From an uncultured Eubacteriales bacterium (GTDB taxonomy: Bacteria; Bacillota; Clostridia; Oscillospirales; Feifaniaceae), in assembly GCA_902474785.1 (NCBI GenBank), contig CABRXB010000097.1, forward strand, positions 1 through 5,242: DNA of 5,242 nt, in the 5' to 3' direction. The translations under genes were made by a program, and so were the position numbers. Positions 1-5,242 of this stretch are shown here, piece after piece. The notes beneath the pieces are model-generated. The model was not told the origin of the DNA. It was given only the letters and a program-made list of their open reading frames with translations, and made no database searches. How positions within the stretch are numbered: position 1 is the first letter of the stretch; the number at the start of each line of letters is the position of its first letter.

Positions 1-757
1 AGGCGGAGGGGAAGGCGGCGGCGATATATTTTGTCTCTCCGGCGGGATTTTCAATGCCGACAATGAGCATGTGCTCGGCCATCCAGCCCTCGCGCCGGCC
101 AAGCACCGAGGCGATGCGCAGGGCAAAGCACTTTTTGCCCTGCAACGCGTTGCCGCCATAGCCCGAGTTGATGCTCCAGATGGCGTCCTCCTCGGGGAAA
201 TGGAGAATATAGCGGTTTTCGGGCGACAGCGTGCCCTTGGAGTGCAGGCAGCGCACGAAGTCGCCGTTGTCGCCCAGCTCGTCGAGCACGGCCTGTCCCG
301 CGCGGGTCATGATGCACATGGAGAGCGCCACATAGATGGAGTCGGTCAGTTCCACGCCAATGCGTGAAAAGGGCGATCCGATGGGCCCCATGGAGTAGGG
401 GACGACATACATGGTGCGCCCTGTCATACAGCCCTTGTAGAGCGGCAGCACCTTGGCCTTGGCCTGCTCGGGGGTCATGTGGTTGTTGGTGGGGCCTGCC
501 TCGGCGGGGTCTGTGGTGCAGATGAAGGTGCGGTCTTCCACACGCGCCACGTCGGTGGGGTGGGAGCGGTGGTAGTAGCAGCCGGGCAGAAGCTCGGGGT
601 TGAGACGGTGCATCTCACCGGTGGCCACCGCCTTGGTGCGCAGGCGTTCGAGCTGCTCGTCGCTTGCATCAATCCATTCAACCTCGTCGGGGGTCATCAG
701 GGCGCGGCATTCCTCCACCCAGTCGAGCAGCGCGCGATTGTCGGGCAAATTCGCCAT
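1..757 (-). CDS. pckG: Phosphoenolpyruvate carboxykinase (GTP), N-terminal 252 residues; 3' end outside the window
   Basis: This enzyme interconverts oxaloacetate plus GTP with PEP, CO2 and GDP in the cytosol, at the link between the TCA cycle and glycolysis/gluconeogenesis. My translation from the ATG at 757-755 gives family motifs in the right order: VARVEDRT (70-77, the Arg matching vertebrate Arg87), [17 protein letters not shown] (113-129), IGVELTDS (133-140), SGYGGN (198-203), GKKCFALR (207-214) and AEHML (227-231). Lys209 and His229 match the manganese ligands Lys244 and His264 of the vertebrate enzyme, with the same 20-residue spacing. The window cuts the gene after AAAFPSA, and the next base fits the P-loop cysteine codon. 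The family is about 600 residues, so the nucleotide-binding half is missing only because of the window edge. The start is fixed by AAGGAGG at 767-773. The GTP type, not the ATP type, is clear from these motifs. Confidence 0.96.
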   Translation of the reverse strand, partial: MANLPDNRALLDWVEECRALMTPDEVEWIDASDEQLERLRTKAVATGEMHRLNPELLPGCYYHRSHPTDVARVEDRTFICTTDPAEAGPTNNHMTPEQAKAKVLPLYKGCMTGRTMYVVPYSMGPIGSPFSRIGVELTDSIYVALSMCIMTRAGQAVLDELGDNGDFVRCLHSKGTLSPENRYILHFPEEDAIWSINSGYGGNALQGKKCFALRIASVLGRREGWMAEHMLIVGIENPAGETKYIAAAFPSA

Positions 758-877
758 CAATACTCTCCTCCTTGTTATGTTGACAGGGGATATTTCCGTT
801 CTGTTGATCTGTCGCATGCTTGTCGCCTCGGGCTTTGACCCGTGCGCCTTTCAACAGACGGTGCAACTATGGATATC
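758..877 (-). promoter_or_regulatory. Leader between rsmA and pckG
   Basis: This 120-base gap must hold the pckG ribosome site (AAGGAGG, 767-773) and may hold its control region. Read on the minus strand it can form GACAG/CUGUC (809-813 with 782-786) enclosing a short GGA/UCC stem, and CGGG/CCCG (839-842 with 829-832). A possible -10, TATAAG, lies at 882-877 over the rsmA stop codon, but the matching -35 (TTCCCC, 905-900) is poor. I compared it from memory with common riboswitch cores (c-di-GMP, glycine, SAM, T-box) and recognised none. It may be a plain untranslated leader. Confidence 0.3.
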
Positions 878-1810
878 TTATAAGACGGCTCCGCCGTCTG
901 GGGAAACAATGTCTTGCAGGATGTCGGTCAGCGCGGCAAACTGCGCGAGCGTCATGCGTTCGGCGCGGATGTCGCGCGGCAGATGCAGGCGCTCCAGCGC
1001 GTCTCCCAAAACCGTCTTGGGAATGCCGCCCTGATTGCCCACCGCGTTGACTAGCGTTTTGCGGCGCTGACCAAACCCGAGCTTGATAAGGCGAAACATC
1101 GCGGACACATTTTTGCACCGCACGGGCGGCTGCTCACGCAGATCCATGCGCACCACGGCCGACTCCACCTTGGGCATGGGGACAAAATTGGCGGCCGGCA
1201 CCTTGAAGAGAATGCGCGGCTGACTGTGGTATTCCACCGCCAGCGAGATGGCGCCGCTGTCGGGCGAGCCGGGCGGCGCGCACAGACGTTCGGCCACCTC
1301 GCGCTGCACCATGACGGTGACGCGCTTGAGCTGGGGCGGCGCCTGCTCGAGCAGGCGCATGACAATGGGGGTTGTTATATAGTATGGCAAATTTGCCACC
1401 ACCGCCACGGGTCGGTCGCCAAACCAGCGGGGCAGGAGCGCGGCGAGGTCGAGCTCCATGAAGTCGGCATGGACGATCTCGACGTTTGAAAAGGGCAGCG
1501 TCTCCGCCAAAATGGGCAGCAGCGCCGCGTCGATCTCCACCGCCACCACGCGCCCGGCGTGGCGGGCCAGCTCATAGGTCATGCAGCCGATGCCGGGGCC
1601 GATCTCAAGCACGCCCCAGCTCTCGTCGATGCCGGCGCCATGCACAATCTGCCATGGAATGCGCGCGTTGACGAGAAAATTCTGCCCCAGCCCCTTGTTG
1701 AAGGCAAAGACGTGCCGTCGACGCAGTTCGTTGATGGTTTCCCGCTCGCACAGCGGGTTGGTGATGCGCGCTTCGTAGGCGCTGTAGTCGATGATGCGGT
1801 CGTCGGTCAC
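878..1810 (-). CDS. rsmA: 16S rRNA (adenine(1518)-N6/adenine(1519)-N6)-dimethyltransferase RsmA (KsgA)
   Basis: RsmA uses S-adenosylmethionine to dimethylate two adjacent adenines in the 3'-terminal hairpin of 16S rRNA, a late checkpoint in 30S assembly; its loss gives kasugamycin resistance in other bacteria. The 310-residue product has the whole family pattern: GLGQNFL (40-46), the SAM-binding loop VLEIGPGIG (67-75), the acidic residue of VEID (91-94), HADF (114-117), the catalytic motif ANLPYY (139-144), FVPMPKVESAVV (209-220) and LGFGQRRKTL (244-253) in the C-terminal domain. The start is GTG (1810-1808), chosen because AAAGGAG lies 7 bases upstream. The N-terminus before GLGQNFL is roughly a dozen residues longer than in Bacillus KsgA as I remember it. 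In many Firmicutes rnmV lies just upstream of this gene; here a long gene-free stretch does. Catalytic motifs are intact. Confidence 0.97.
   Translation of the reverse strand: MTDDRIIDYSAYEARITNPLCERETINELRRRHVFAFNKGLGQNFLVNARIPWQIVHGAGIDESWGVLEIGPGIGCMTYELARHAGRVVAVEIDAALLPILAETLPFSNVEIVHADFMELDLAALLPRWFGDRPVAVVANLPYYITTPIVMRLLEQAPPQLKRVTVMVQREVAERLCAPPGSPDSGAISLAVEYHSQPRILFKVPAANFVPMPKVESAVVRMDLREQPPVRCKNVSAMFRLIKLGFGQRRKTLVNAVGNQGGIPKTVLGDALERLHLPRDIRAERMTLAQFAALTDILQDIVSPDGGAVL
883..899 (-). other. 7-bp hairpin over the last codons of rsmA
   Basis: AGACGGC (883-889) and GCCGTCT (893-899) form a perfect stem with a 3-base loop, ending just before the rsmA TAA stop at 880-878. On the minus strand it is followed by TTATAAGAT, which is too weak a U-tract for a convincing intrinsic terminator. 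It could attenuate read-through from rsmA to pckG, or be a coincidence of coding sequence. Confidence 0.35.
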
Positions 1811-1817
1811 GGAGGGG

Positions 1818-1824
1818 CTCCTTT
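1818..1824 (-). promoter_or_regulatory. Ribosome binding site deciding the GTG start of rsmA
   Basis: AAAGGAG on the minus strand sits 7 bases before the GTG at 1810-1808. No ATG near the 5' end offers an equally placed site, so this settles a non-ATG start. Confidence 0.85.
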
Positions 1825-2106
1825 CTAACTATCTGAGCGCAGGCAATGCCGGTTGCATTAAAAAGCAAGATGGATTTCAAAGAAAATGGGGCCTGGCACG
1901 GCCGGCTTTTTCAAAGGGAATATCTCGATGTGAACTTTATTGTGTGGGACAAGGCCAGAAAAGTTCCCCGGCGCGCGCTTTGACGGCGCGTCTGACGGGG
2001 GCCTCTCGCCGCCTTAGCCACGGGCGAAAGGCGGGCGCTTCTAGCGCCTTGGGCATGGCAAAGAGAGCGGATTAGACGACGTTAAAAGTGCGGCAAAGAC
2101 AGAGGG

Positions 2107-2154
2107 AAAGCGCCGCTCGCGCGGGGTACGCCCCGGCGCTTTGCGCCAAAGCGC
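2107..2154. repeat. Pair of overlapping, mutually exclusive hairpins
   Basis: AAAGCGCCG (2107-2115) pairs perfectly with CGGCGCTTT (2134-2142), with an inner GGGG/CCCC stem (2123-2126 with 2131-2134, sharing base 2134). The same central arm, as GCGCTTTG (2136-2143), also pairs perfectly with CAAAGCGC (2147-2154) across a 3-base loop. Only one of the two can form at a time. No U-tract follows on either strand, so this is not a standard terminator. Confidence 0.6.
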
Positions 2155-2221
2155 GGCGGCCGGCCGTCTGGCAAGAGGTTTTTGTCAGGGACAGGCGGCG
2201 CGCGCCATTTGGCTGGTGCGG

Positions 2222-2328
2222 TTGCGCCGATTGGCAAGCTCTGCCTTGGGGCGAGGCAATTCAAGTTGCTGCCCGGCAAGCATCCCTGCCGTGACTGGTA
2301 AGAGCGTCCGCCGGGGCAACAGGCGCAA
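2222..2328. other. Branched fold closed by a 7-bp helix
   Basis: TTGCGCC (2222-2228) is the exact complement of GGCGCAA (2322-2328). Between them lie small stems that each begin with GGCA or GCAA: 2233-2236 with 2242-2245, 2256-2259 with 2266-2269, and CGGCA/TGCCG at 2274-2278 with 2287-2291. The helices are visible; that they form in a transcript is inference. Confidence 0.4.
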
Positions 2329-2427
2329 ATCCAAAGGTTGAACCATGTTGCGTGATTGTCAGGGGCAATTCTGTTTTGCCTGGCTTGGGGCATTCGCTGT
2401 TCACGGGCGCTTCTGGAAGCGCGGCGT

Positions 2428-2451
2428 CTCTGGTTGGCACTCTGGTTGGCA
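2428..2451. repeat. 12-bp perfect tandem duplication
   Basis: CTCTGGTTGGCA occurs twice without a gap, at 2428-2439 and 2440-2451. Read on the minus strand it is TGCCAACCAGAG twice. It lies in the gene-free region beside a 7-bp hairpin (2407-2413 with 2416-2422). Confidence 0.9.
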
Positions 2452-2507
2452 GGCGCAACGCCCAGATGCCGAGCGTCATATCCGCTGAGGCGGTAAACCT
2501 GGTTTCG

Positions 2508-2589
2508 GGGAATTGACAAATGTCCCTTGCGCAATGGCAATCGGGTCGCCCCCTGGCAAACGCAGCTCCCGTCGCCAGGGGCAATTCCC
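2508..2589. other. Three-way-junction fold
   Basis: Three helices can form together. Helix A is GGGAATTG (2508-2515) with CAATTCCC (2582-2589). Helix B is TTGC (2527-2530) with GCAA (2537-2540), extended by CCC/GGG (2524-2526 with 2543-2545) past a 2-base bulge. Helix C is CCCCTGGC (2550-2557) with GCCAGGGG (2574-2581). Helices A and C stack with no unpaired base between them on the 3' side, so 16 consecutive bases are paired. All pairs are Watson-Crick, so the fold is equally possible on either strand. Confidence 0.45.
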
Positions 2590-2791
2590 GCGGGTTGCAA
2601 TCTGGCTCCGTCGCCCATGGCAAGCAGCCGCGCCGCAGGACGGGCAGGGGAACCTCTGCTGAACATATCGCAATCATGCGGACAGGAGGCAGGGATGGTT
2701 TGCGTTGCTGCGCGGGCCTCCCAGTCACCCTTCTGATCGGCAGATGGATGGGAAACGCGAGCGCTCCGAGCGCGGCGTCCCTTTTGGGGTT

Positions 2792-2809
2792 GACAAGCGC
2801 CTGCTTGTC
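2792..2809. repeat. Perfect 7-bp hairpin GACAAGC/GCTTGTC
   Basis: GACAAGC and GCTTGTC flank a 4-base loop. No U-tract follows on either strand, and it lies about 90 bases past the cinA stop, so it is a weak candidate for a cinA terminator. Confidence 0.5.
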
Positions 2810-2895
2810 CGGTAAGGCCCGGCGCCGCGCCACGGCAAGAGAGGAGGAAAGCATGGCGCAGAGGGCGCGATTTGATCCAGTCGGAAGGGTTTTGA

Positions 2896-4152
2896 TTAGT
2901 GGCCGCGCTTGATCTCAAGCAGATACAGCCGCAGCGCGTCGAGCGCCTTGACCGTGGCAAGGTTTCTGTTGTAGGCGCGGTCTCTCGAGCGCAGCATGTC
3001 GACCTTGTTTGCGCGCGTGCCCAGCGGCCCGGACAGGCCGACATAGACGGTGCCGACCTCGCCTTCGGGCGTGTCGTCGGGGCCGGCGACGCCCGTGATC
3101 GAGAGCGCGACAGAGGCGCCCGAGAGCAGCAGCGCACCCTTTGCCATCTCCGCAGCGGTCTCCAAAGAGACGGCCGTGTGCTCGTCAAGCGTCTTGACCG
3201 ACACATCGGCCAGCTTGTGCTTGATGCGGTTCGAGTAGGTCACAAGGCCGCACTCGAACACATCGGACGCGCCGGGGATGCTTGTGATGCGTCCGGCGAT
3301 GAGGCCGCCCGTCATGCTCTCGCAGGTGCAGGCGGTCATGCCCAGCTCTTTCAGCAGCTCGACGACCACCTGCTCCATGGAATCCTGATCCACGGCATAG
3401 AGGTCGTCGCCGCACTCGTCGGCAATGGCCTGCACCACCGGCATGGTCATGGCATAGGCCTCCTCCTTGGTCTTGGCCTTGGCTGTGACGCGCAGCATGG
3501 TCTCGCCGCCGCCGGCATAGGGGGCGACGGTGGGGTTGGTGGAGTTTTTGAGCAGGTCGTACAGGCGCTCTTCGAGCGCCGATTCGCCGATGTTGACCAC
3601 GCGGCAGTAGCGCGACACCAAAACCTCGTCCTGCTTGGCGGCCAGCATGGGCGCGACGTATTTGTTCCAGATGTTCTTCATCTCACGGGGAGGCCCCGGC
3701 AGCATGATGACGGTGTTTTCCCCCTGTTCGATGGCGCAGGAGGGGGCGGTGCCCCAGTCGTTGGGGATGATGGTGCAGCCAATGGGGAACCAGGCCTGCT
3801 GCTCGTTGTTTTTGGTCATCACCTTGCCCCGGCGTTCCCAGCGCGCGCGCAGGTCGGCCAAAATGTCCTCGTGCAGCTCCATGTCAAGGCCCAGCGCGTT
3901 TGCCACCGTCTGCTTGGTCAGATCGTCGTAGGTGGGCCCAAGGCCGCCCGTTGTGATGAGCAGGTCGCAGCGCGACAGGGCGGTGTCCACCGCCTGCGCC
4001 AGACGTTCGGGGTTGTTGCCCACCACGGTGTGGTGAAAGACGTTGAAGCCCAGCAAAGACAGTTCCTGGGAGAGAAAGGTGGCGTTGGTGTTGGTGATGT
4101 TGCCCAGCAGAATTTCAGTGCCCACGCACAGGATTTCGGCGGTCTTGCTCAT
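2896..4152 (-). CDS. cinA: CinA: competence/damage-inducible protein A, with ADP-ribose pyrophosphatase-like and nicotinamide-nucleotide amidase domains
   Basis: CinA-family proteins act in pyridine nucleotide metabolism: the C-terminal PncC domain deamidates NMN to nicotinic acid mononucleotide, and the N-terminal domain hydrolyses ADP-ribose in tested members. The 418 residues show the full architecture. The N-terminal MoCF-type domain (about 1-170) has EILCVGTEILLGNITNTNA (6-24), TTGGLGPTYDDLTK (67-80) and MLPGPPREM (150-158). A linker domain follows (about 178-250). The PncC domain (about 255-415) has CESMTGGLIAGRIT (277-290), TYSNRIKHKL (305-314), SITGVAGP (351-358) and GEVGTVYVGL (364-373). 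Ser279 and Tyr306 are 27 apart, matching Ser31 and Tyr58 of E. coli PncC as I recall them. Length is normal for the full two-domain form. In many Firmicutes recA follows cinA; it does not here. The start is the only one near the ribosome site. Confidence 0.97.
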   Translation of the reverse strand: MSKTAEILCVGTEILLGNITNTNATFLSQELSLLGFNVFHHTVVGNNPERLAQAVDTALSRCDLLITTGGLGPTYDDLTKQTVANALGLDMELHEDILADLRARWERRGKVMTKNNEQQAWFPIGCTIIPNDWGTAPSCAIEQGENTVIMLPGPPREMKNIWNKYVAPMLAAKQDEVLVSRYCRVVNIGESALEERLYDLLKNSTNPTVAPYAGGGETMLRVTAKAKTKEEAYAMTMPVVQAIADECGDDLYAVDQDSMEQVVVELLKELGMTACTCESMTGGLIAGRITSIPGASDVFECGLVTYSNRIKHKLADVSVKTLDEHTAVSLETAAEMAKGALLLSGASVALSITGVAGPDDTPEGEVGTVYVGLSGPLGTRANKVDMLRSRDRAYNRNLATVKALDALRLYLLEIKRGH

Positions 4153-4344
4153 GTTGATGAAGACTTCCTTTCTGGGGTGATTTTATTGATTCAGTGAGTG
4201 AAACCATCGAGCGAGTATATTACAGTTGTTTTGCTTTTTTTGTTTTTTGCCGTGCAGAATTGCCGCAAAGCAAGGGCAGGCTTGTCAGGCCCGCGATTTT
4301 GTCGCCGACAAGCAGCCGCGTTTTTGTCGATTCTCTGGTTCGGC
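4153..4344 (-). promoter_or_regulatory. Gap before cinA with T-rich patch, hairpin and possible -10
   Basis: This 192-base stretch separates the flavin reductase stop from cinA. Its plus strand has runs of T at about 4226-4248, so the minus strand is A-rich there, like an UP element or bent DNA. Just downstream on the minus strand is TATACT (4219-4214), a 5-of-6 match to a -10, overlapped by TAATAT (4222-4217). The base 17 upstream gives no -35, so the promoter is tentative. Further upstream is a hairpin, GCTTGTC (4280-4286) with GACAAGC (4307-4313), with an inner GCGA/TCGC stem in its loop. Confidence 0.35.
4164..4171 (-). promoter_or_regulatory. Ribosome binding site of cinA with long spacing
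   Basis: AAAGGAAG on the minus strand lies 11 bases before the ATG at 4152-4150. This is longer than the 7 bases seen for rsmA and the flavin reductase gene. No other in-frame start lies between them, so the start stands, but translation may be weaker. Confidence 0.6.
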
Positions 4345-5076
4345 TCATGCCGTTATCCAGGGAATCGGCTTGCCCTGCTCCAATATTCCGGGGCCAAAGG
4401 GGGTTGTTTCCCCTGTCTCCGGATTGGTGGGCTGGTCGATTTGGAACAGAAAGCCGCGCTCTCCGTATCTGCCTGTTTTTTGCTGATCATAGTGCTCGCT
4501 GTCCATGCAGACGTTGACGGCTTTCAGAGCAACCGCCACTTCCCGGCTTCCCTCGAAGAGCTCGTGTTCCCATAAAAAGGTGCATTCGATGTTCAAAAAA
4601 CACTCTTTGATTCGCGGCGCGTTGACCTTTGCGGCCTTCTCCGCCGTTAAGCCGGAGGCGGTGATTTCGTCTGTTTCAAACTGATTGTTGCCAATCGTTT
4701 TGATACAACGGTCGTAAATGTCGTTTGTGGGAAAATTCAGCACACACGCCTTCGTTTCTTTCAGGGACTGATACATATGTCCATTCTTGTCGACCTTTCC
4801 CATGATACAGATGAAATGGTCAGGCCCGCTTCCCGAAAAGGTGGACCACGATTGCAGACAGGCGTTTTGCTTGCCGTTGGACTTCCAGCCTGTGACCACA
4901 AATACCAGCGAAGGCATGCCGATCACAAAATCATACCACGACAGATTGCCACAGGCCGCCAGGTATTGCTCATTGAATCGTTTTGGTCTGTCGAGAATGG
5001 AGACGTCCTTTTTCACAGCAATTCCCCCTTTTATTTCAGTTTGGAACAGAGCGATCGCGTCGACGGGAAGTTGCAT
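4345..5076 (-). CDS. Flavin reductase-family protein (FMN-binding split barrel)
   Basis: The 243-residue product resembles the flavin reductase-like/flavoredoxin family, soluble proteins that bind FMN and pass electrons between NAD(P)H, flavins and other acceptors. Visible family features are MPSLVFVVTGWKSNGKQNACLQSWSTFSG (54-82), which matches the conserved barrel strand and the N-A-x-x-x-S-W flavin contact region, SLKETKACVLNFP (104-116) and NQFETDEITASGLTAEKA (131-148), followed by a NIECTF strand (162-167). There is no signal peptide or membrane segment. The start is the ATG at 5076-5074, with AAAAGGAG (5084-5091) 7 bases upstream and a promoter at 5112-5140. Sampled 60-base blocks are 40-57% GC, against 73-75% in sampled blocks of rsmA and cinA, suggesting separate ancestry. 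The substrate and partner cannot be named from sequence, and no partner gene is nearby. Confidence 0.9.
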   Translation of the reverse strand: MQLPVDAIALFQTEIKGGIAVKKDVSILDRPKRFNEQYLAACGNLSWYDFVIGMPSLVFVVTGWKSNGKQNACLQSWSTFSGSGPDHFICIMGKVDKNGHMYQSLKETKACVLNFPTNDIYDRCIKTIGNNQFETDEITASGLTAEKAAKVNAPRIKECFLNIECTFLWEHELFEGSREVAVALKAVNVCMDSEHYDQQKTGRYGERGFLFQIDQPTNPETGETTPFGPGILEQGKPIPWITA

Positions 5077-5111
5077 TCAAAGGCTCCTTTTCTCTGTCCC
5101 ATGCTTTTCCT

Positions 5112-5140
5112 ATTGTACCATATTTCTCGCCCGGTTTCCA
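5112..5140 (-). promoter_or_regulatory. Extended -10 promoter of the flavin reductase gene
   Basis: On the minus strand TGGTACAAT gives a TGn-extended -10 (TACAAT, 5117-5112; 5 of 6 to consensus). TGGAAA (5140-5135; 4 of 6) sits exactly 17 bases upstream as the -35. Transcription would begin near 5105, leaving a leader of under 30 bases that contains AAAAGGAG. This is the best promoter in the window. Confidence 0.6.
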
Positions 5141-5242
5141 TTTTATCGTCAAGGCGCAACAGCTTGGGCTGAAAAGAAAAAAGTCGGAGAAGCTTCATCG
5201 GGGAAGGCGGGTTGTCGGGCCGCTCAATCGGCCGGCGGGCAA

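Larger units (their letters stand above)
1829..2895. other. About 1.07 kb gene-free region, rich in hairpins and short repeats
   Basis: I find no convincing gene here. The longest open frame confined to it (2261-2854, minus) has no ribosome site and encodes no recognisable domain, and other long frames look like chance openings in GC-rich DNA. The part nearest rsmA (about 1829-1965) is richer in A and T and probably holds the rsmA leader: TTTAAT on the minus strand (1862-1857) could be a -10, but no good -35 lies 16-18 bases away. From about 1966 to 2810 there are perfect GC-rich stems, a 12-bp tandem duplication and many GGCAA words, given separately. I recognise no tRNA, tmRNA, RNase P RNA, SRP RNA or T-box, from memory of their conserved cores. 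A long structured non-coding RNA, a decayed mobile or repeat element, or plain unselected DNA remain possible. Confidence 0.6.

Noticed and set aside
780..808. Plus-strand TTGACA at 780-785 as a promoter -35
   Set aside because: The hexamer 17 bases on is GTTGAT, a poor -10, and the transcript would only run antisense to rsmA.
1884..1917. Plus-strand intrinsic terminator (GGCC stem followed by GGCTTTTTC)
   Set aside because: The stem is only about 4 bp, and no plus-strand gene lies upstream to be terminated.
2790..2818. Plus-strand TTGACA at 2790-2795 as a promoter for the 19-codon frame
   Set aside because: The hexamer at the right distance is TAAGGC, a very poor -10, and the TTGACA is part of a perfect hairpin.
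2261..2854. 197-codon minus-strand frame in the gene-free region
   Set aside because: There is no Shine-Dalgarno sequence before its ATG, no recognisable motif and no hydrophobic pattern; the interval is better described by its hairpins.
2082..3206. Long minus-strand frame running from the gene-free region into cinA in another frame
   Set aside because: It overlaps over 300 bases of cinA out of frame, has no ribosome site or domain, and reads as Arg/Pro/Ala-rich chance translation.
2899..4197. 432-codon plus-strand frame opposite cinA
   Set aside because: It is the antisense shadow of a clear cinA gene and is His/Gly/Ala-rich, as expected from GC-rich antisense codons.
5141..5242. End of another minus-strand gene or its terminator at the right edge
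   Set aside because: A T-run (about 5166-5176) exists, but the nearest GC stem (GGCCG/CGGCC, 5218-5233) is too far away, and no protein end is recognisable in about 100 bases.

Overview
The window carries four protein genes, all on the minus strand. In transcription order (right to left) they are a flavin reductase-family protein, cinA, rsmA (ksgA) and the first 252 codons of a GTP-type phosphoenolpyruvate carboxykinase gene (pckG). The purine-rich Shine-Dalgarno sites (AAAAGGAG, AAAGGAG, AAGGAGG), the Gram-positive-type N-terminus of RsmA and the high GC of three of the genes suggest a high-GC Firmicute, perhaps a gut-type clostridium. That is inference and no species is claimed.

Layout, left to right: pckG 5' part (1-757); a 120-base leader (758-877); rsmA with a GTG start (878-1810); a gene-free stretch of about 1.07 kb (1829-2895); cinA (2896-4152); a 192-base gap with a T-rich patch (4153-4344); a lower-GC flavin reductase gene (4345-5076) with its own extended -10 promoter (5112-5140); and about 100 bases with nothing recognised. 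The gaps are too large for a tight operon, so each gene probably has its own promoter.

The genes are ordinary metabolism and housekeeping. PckG interconverts oxaloacetate and PEP, RsmA dimethylates two adenines near the 3' end of 16S rRNA, CinA belongs to pyridine nucleotide salvage and detoxification, and the flavin reductase is a redox protein with unknown partner. They share no obvious pathway.

The unusual part is 1829-2895. No open frame in it has both a ribosome site and a recognisable protein. Instead it holds many perfect GC-rich hairpins, a foldable three-way junction at 2508-2589, a 7-bp helix closing a branched domain at 2222-2328, a 12-bp tandem duplication, and a strongly strand-biased excess of the word GGCAA (13 copies on the plus strand against 1 on the minus), often as the 5' arm of a small hairpin. 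It is the best candidate for something undescribed, such as a long structured RNA or a decayed repeat element. Its transcribed strand cannot be told from this sequence.
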